From Anaeramoeba ignava (Eukaryota; Metamonada; Anaeramoebidae): a stretch of DNA of 64,000 nucleotides. The notes under the pieces were generated by a model. The model was not told the origin of the DNA and searched no databases. It worked only from the letters and a program-made list of their open reading frames with translations. Below, one piece after another: positions 61,201-64,000 of this stretch. Position numbers and translations under genes: made by a program. The number at the start of each line of letters is the position of its first letter. Position 1 is the first letter of the stretch. The DNA lies in NCBI GenBank assembly GCA_028826165.1, contig JAPDFW010000054.1, forward strand, positions 314,001-378,000, written 5' to 3'.

Positions 61201-63206
61201 AAAGAAATTTATTTGAAGATTACATAAACACACTTAAACTTATGATTAAATTCTTTTCCGTTATTATTGAATTAGGGAAATGGAATAAAATTGGATCATT
61301 TGTTCGATTTCTTCCAAATCCGAATTCCCATATCTCATTCAATGAAAATCAATTTAAAAATGAATTTGAAAATGATGAATATTTAGGTTTTACTTTGCAA
61401 AAATTACTTGAGTTTCAATCAAATATTGATTTTTGGAATAATTACCTTCTTTCCAAATTTGAAAAAAGAATGAATTCTTACAAAAATAGAATTTTACAAA
61501 AAATCACTTTTACACAACAAGAAATTGAAGTATTTGATTTGATAATTGCAGAAATGTTAAGAAAAAGAATGGTGAATGAAGCAATTAAACTTTATGAAGA
61601 ATTTGGATTCCAAACAAAATTAGATCTTCACATTTTCGAATCAAGTTGCATTCTTGCAGAAAGTCAAAAATTGGATCATCCAGAAAAACTCATTCCACAA
61701 GAACTAAAAAGAAAATTTGGGAAAGAAAAACAGATTGCATCTAAATTGGATGTAATTTTATTTTTAATGAAAAATTCACGAAAATATAAACATCATGTAA
61801 ATAGAGTTTATATTGATCTTAAAATATCTTCTGAAATCAACATTTCTTATCAAGAAATCCAAAAAGAACCATTTAAAATTGTGGAAATACTACTTAATCA
61901 AGAACTGTGTGGAAGCTCAATATTCTTTAAATTTGTGAAAGAACACCAACTTTTGAGTCCTTTTTTAGATGGTTTACTTGTTGAAAAGTGTTTTAATTGC
62001 ATCCTTCAACATGAAAATGATCAAATTGAAGATGAAACAAATTTCGGATATTTTGGAGATCACAAGCATTTGGAAACACAAAGTATTGATGATTTTTTCT
62101 ATCAAAACAAGAATTTTTATCATTTACTTTCACTTATTGATCAACAAGAATTTTTTGCGCGAAGATTATTATTATTATTTGAAAAGAAAACCCAAAATAG
62201 CGCGATTAAAATCAAAACAAAAAGTAAAATATTCGTTCGAGCATTTCTTTGTTTTGAACATACAAGCTCATACAAATACAAAAATATGACTGAGAAAAGC
62301 ATTCTCAAATTGATTTTAGAATGCCAAGAACAAAAAAATACTGAGCTATTATCACATTTATTTGTTCAAATACACAACAATCAGCACTTGAAGTTAATTT
62401 TCAATTATTTGCAAAAACAAGAAAATGGAATCAATCTTCTTTTTAAAAGAAATCCAAATTTAAATAATATAACAAATTTAAGAACAGTGCTTCTAGAATT
62501 CTATTCACAAAAATTAATGAAAAATCGAGCACTCCTCTCGAAAGTATTTGAACATTTTGGATTGTGGACAGATCTTGGTAACGTTCTTTTGGAAAATAGT
62601 CATAAAAAGATTCAAAAAATCACATCCAAAAATTATATACCTTTAAAAATACACAATTTTAAAAAATTTCATTCCATCCAAAAAAATCTTGTTAAATCAT
62701 CACAATGCTTCTCAGAAGCCAAATTGGATCAGAAATTACTTAAATCAATTTCTTTGTTTTCTGAAATTTCAATTCAAATTGAATGCTCAGATATTCAACT
62801 TTTTGGAAATGTATCAAAACAAGAAATTTTAAAGCAAAAACTAACAAATTTCTATCATGCTTTAACTTTTGCTGAAATTCACAATTTGGATCATGAGGAA
62901 ATTTGGGCACAATGTTTGTTTCATCAAATCATTTATCAACAAAACATGAATTATACTTTTCTTTTTATAACAGTTTTTATTATCAAAAAAACACTTATTA
63001 AAAAATTAAGTCAAATTTATAAATTAGAAATTTCTCGAATTCAAAATCAATCAAGAAAAGAGGAAATTAAACAAAATATGGCATCTTTTTTATTAGAAAT
63101 TCTTCCTAGTTCTGATTATTTATGTATTTTTAAAGTTGCTAAAAAATTAGGATTTGAAAAAGAAGCACAATTTATAGATGAAAAAATACTTTCAAAACAA
63201 TATTAA
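55280..63206 (+). CDS. SPG11: Spatacsin homologue (SPG11 family), one frame break
   Basis: A single large coding region of about 2,641 residues (human 2,443). Spatacsin forms a complex with spastizin and AP-5 and acts in late-endosome/lysosome recycling. The C-terminal 300 residues align with the spatacsin C-terminal domain in order: LKLILECQEQKNTELLSHLF; LRTVLLEFYSQKLMKNRALL; SSQCFSEAKLDQKLLKSIS; FYHALTFAEIHNLD (human FYQASIVAEAYDFV); AQCLFHQIIYQQNMNYTFLF; and a final FKVAKKLGFEKEA. The N-terminal about 280 residues are propeller-like and hold a KKHFE/KKNFE five-residue repeat. The frame shifts by one surplus base around 56099-56102 (T4). Upstream and downstream frames are otherwise open, and removal gives exactly 2,642 codons. 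No intron was found. Confidence 0.82.
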
Positions 63207-63330
63207 AATTTATATTCATTTTTTTTTTGATTAATGAAATATAAAAAATAAAAGGAATTTAATTAAATCAAAAAAAAAACACAAACAATTTATTCATTTT
63301 CAAATAATAATAATTAATTTTTAATTTAAA

Positions 63331-64000
63331 TTAATTTGAATTTGAATCTGAATCTGATAATAATTGAGGTTTAAAGTTTTCTGTAAATTCAACATTAATT
63401 TCATTATTTGAATCTGATTCCCAATTTGAATTTTCATTAGAATTTGAAATTGAATTTGCTTTTGAATTTGCTTTAGAATTTGTTTTTTGAATTTGTTTTT
63501 GAATTTGTTTTAGAATTTGCTTTAGAATTTGATTTTGAGTTTGCTTTAGAATTTGAATTTGAATTTGATTTAGAATTAGATTTAGAATTTGATTTTGAAT
63601 TTGATTTAGATTTAGAATTTGAATTTGAATTTGATTTAGATTTTGAATTTGATTTAGAATATGAATCTGATAATAATTGTGGTCGAAAAAAAATGGATAA
63701 AATTGAATCATCTTTTAATTCTTGTTTTAATTCTTGTTTTAATTCTTGTTTTAGTTCTTTTTTGAAATGCTCCTTTAAATTATTATTTGAATCTTGTTGT
63801 AAATTTTTTGAATCATTTTTTGAATCTTCCTTTAAATTATTTTTTAATTGTTCTTTTAGTTCTTGTTTTATTTCTTGTTTTAATTCTTCCTTCAAATTAT
63901 TATTTAAATCTTCTTGTAAATTATTTGAATCTTCGTTTAAATTATTTGAATCTTCTTTTAAATTATTTGAATCTTCTTGTAAATTATTTGAATTATTTTT
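63331..64000 (-). CDS. Ser/Asn/Lys-rich low-complexity protein, 3' part
   Basis: The frame enters from the right edge reading EDSNNL repeats, then KQELKQELKQ-type Lys/Glu/Gln repeats, a segment SILSIFFRPQLLSDS and (Ser-Asn/Lys)n repeats. It ends in a second FKPQLLSDSDSNSN before TAA at 63331. One surplus T near 63481-63487 breaks the frame. The motif PQLLSDS occurring twice, each ahead of or after Ser-Asn repeats, argues for an actual coding sequence. No domain is recognised and the 5' end is outside the window. Confidence 0.55.

Overview
This is eukaryotic nuclear DNA from an extremely AT-rich protist. Coding regions use the standard code: TAA, TAG and TGA all end conserved genes. Genes are interrupted by spliceosomal GT..AG introns, of which 25 can be placed at both ends with consistent reading phase and one more by its donor only. 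Donors are mostly GTAAAT, GTAATT or GTATNN, and acceptors mostly TAG or AAG. The gene set is that of a motile amoeba: SCAR/WAVE subunit Abi, LisH-RasGEF, actin-fragmin-kinase-like kinase, BTB-TLDc, many RCC1-BTB paralogues, PIWI, spatacsin, YIF1 and NHP2. An anaerobic amoeba such as Anaeramoeba is my best guess (inference only); an amoebozoan is the alternative.

Layout, left to right: ankyrin 5' exon (-, runs off the left edge); YIF1 in 6 exons (-); NHP2 in 2 exons (+); lysosomal beta-mannosidase in 2 exons (-); a kinase-nitrilase fusion (+); about 2 kb of satellite; a small secreted Cys-rich protein (+); a 1,601-residue Asn-rich protein with PH-like segments (+); a 7-exon LisH-RasGEF (-); four extra tandem copies of a PIWI first exon followed by an 8-exon PIWI Argonaute (+); a 1.3 kb array; an AMPK/MARK-type kinase in 3 exons (-); ten copies of a 170-bp satellite; a BTB-TLDc protein (+); a minisatellite; Abi (-); six tandem RCC1-BTB paralogues (-); spatacsin (+); and the 3' part of a Ser/Asn/Lys-rich protein (-, runs off the right edge). 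Neighbouring genes mostly alternate in divergent pairs with 67-270 bp between starts and convergent pairs.

Two features dominate. First, nearly all non-coding DNA over about 150 bp is simple tandem repeat, and each long intron carries its own repeat type running almost from splice site to splice site. Second, many otherwise good genes (beta-mannosidase, kinase-nitrilase, Asn-rich protein, Abi, spatacsin, RCC1-BTB copies) carry isolated one-base frame breaks, usually in homopolymers. Correcting each restores an exact multiple of three. This looks more like residual assembly error than decay, but some breaks in the RCC1-BTB array may be real.

No tRNA, rRNA, CRISPR, insertion sequence or viral gene was recognised.
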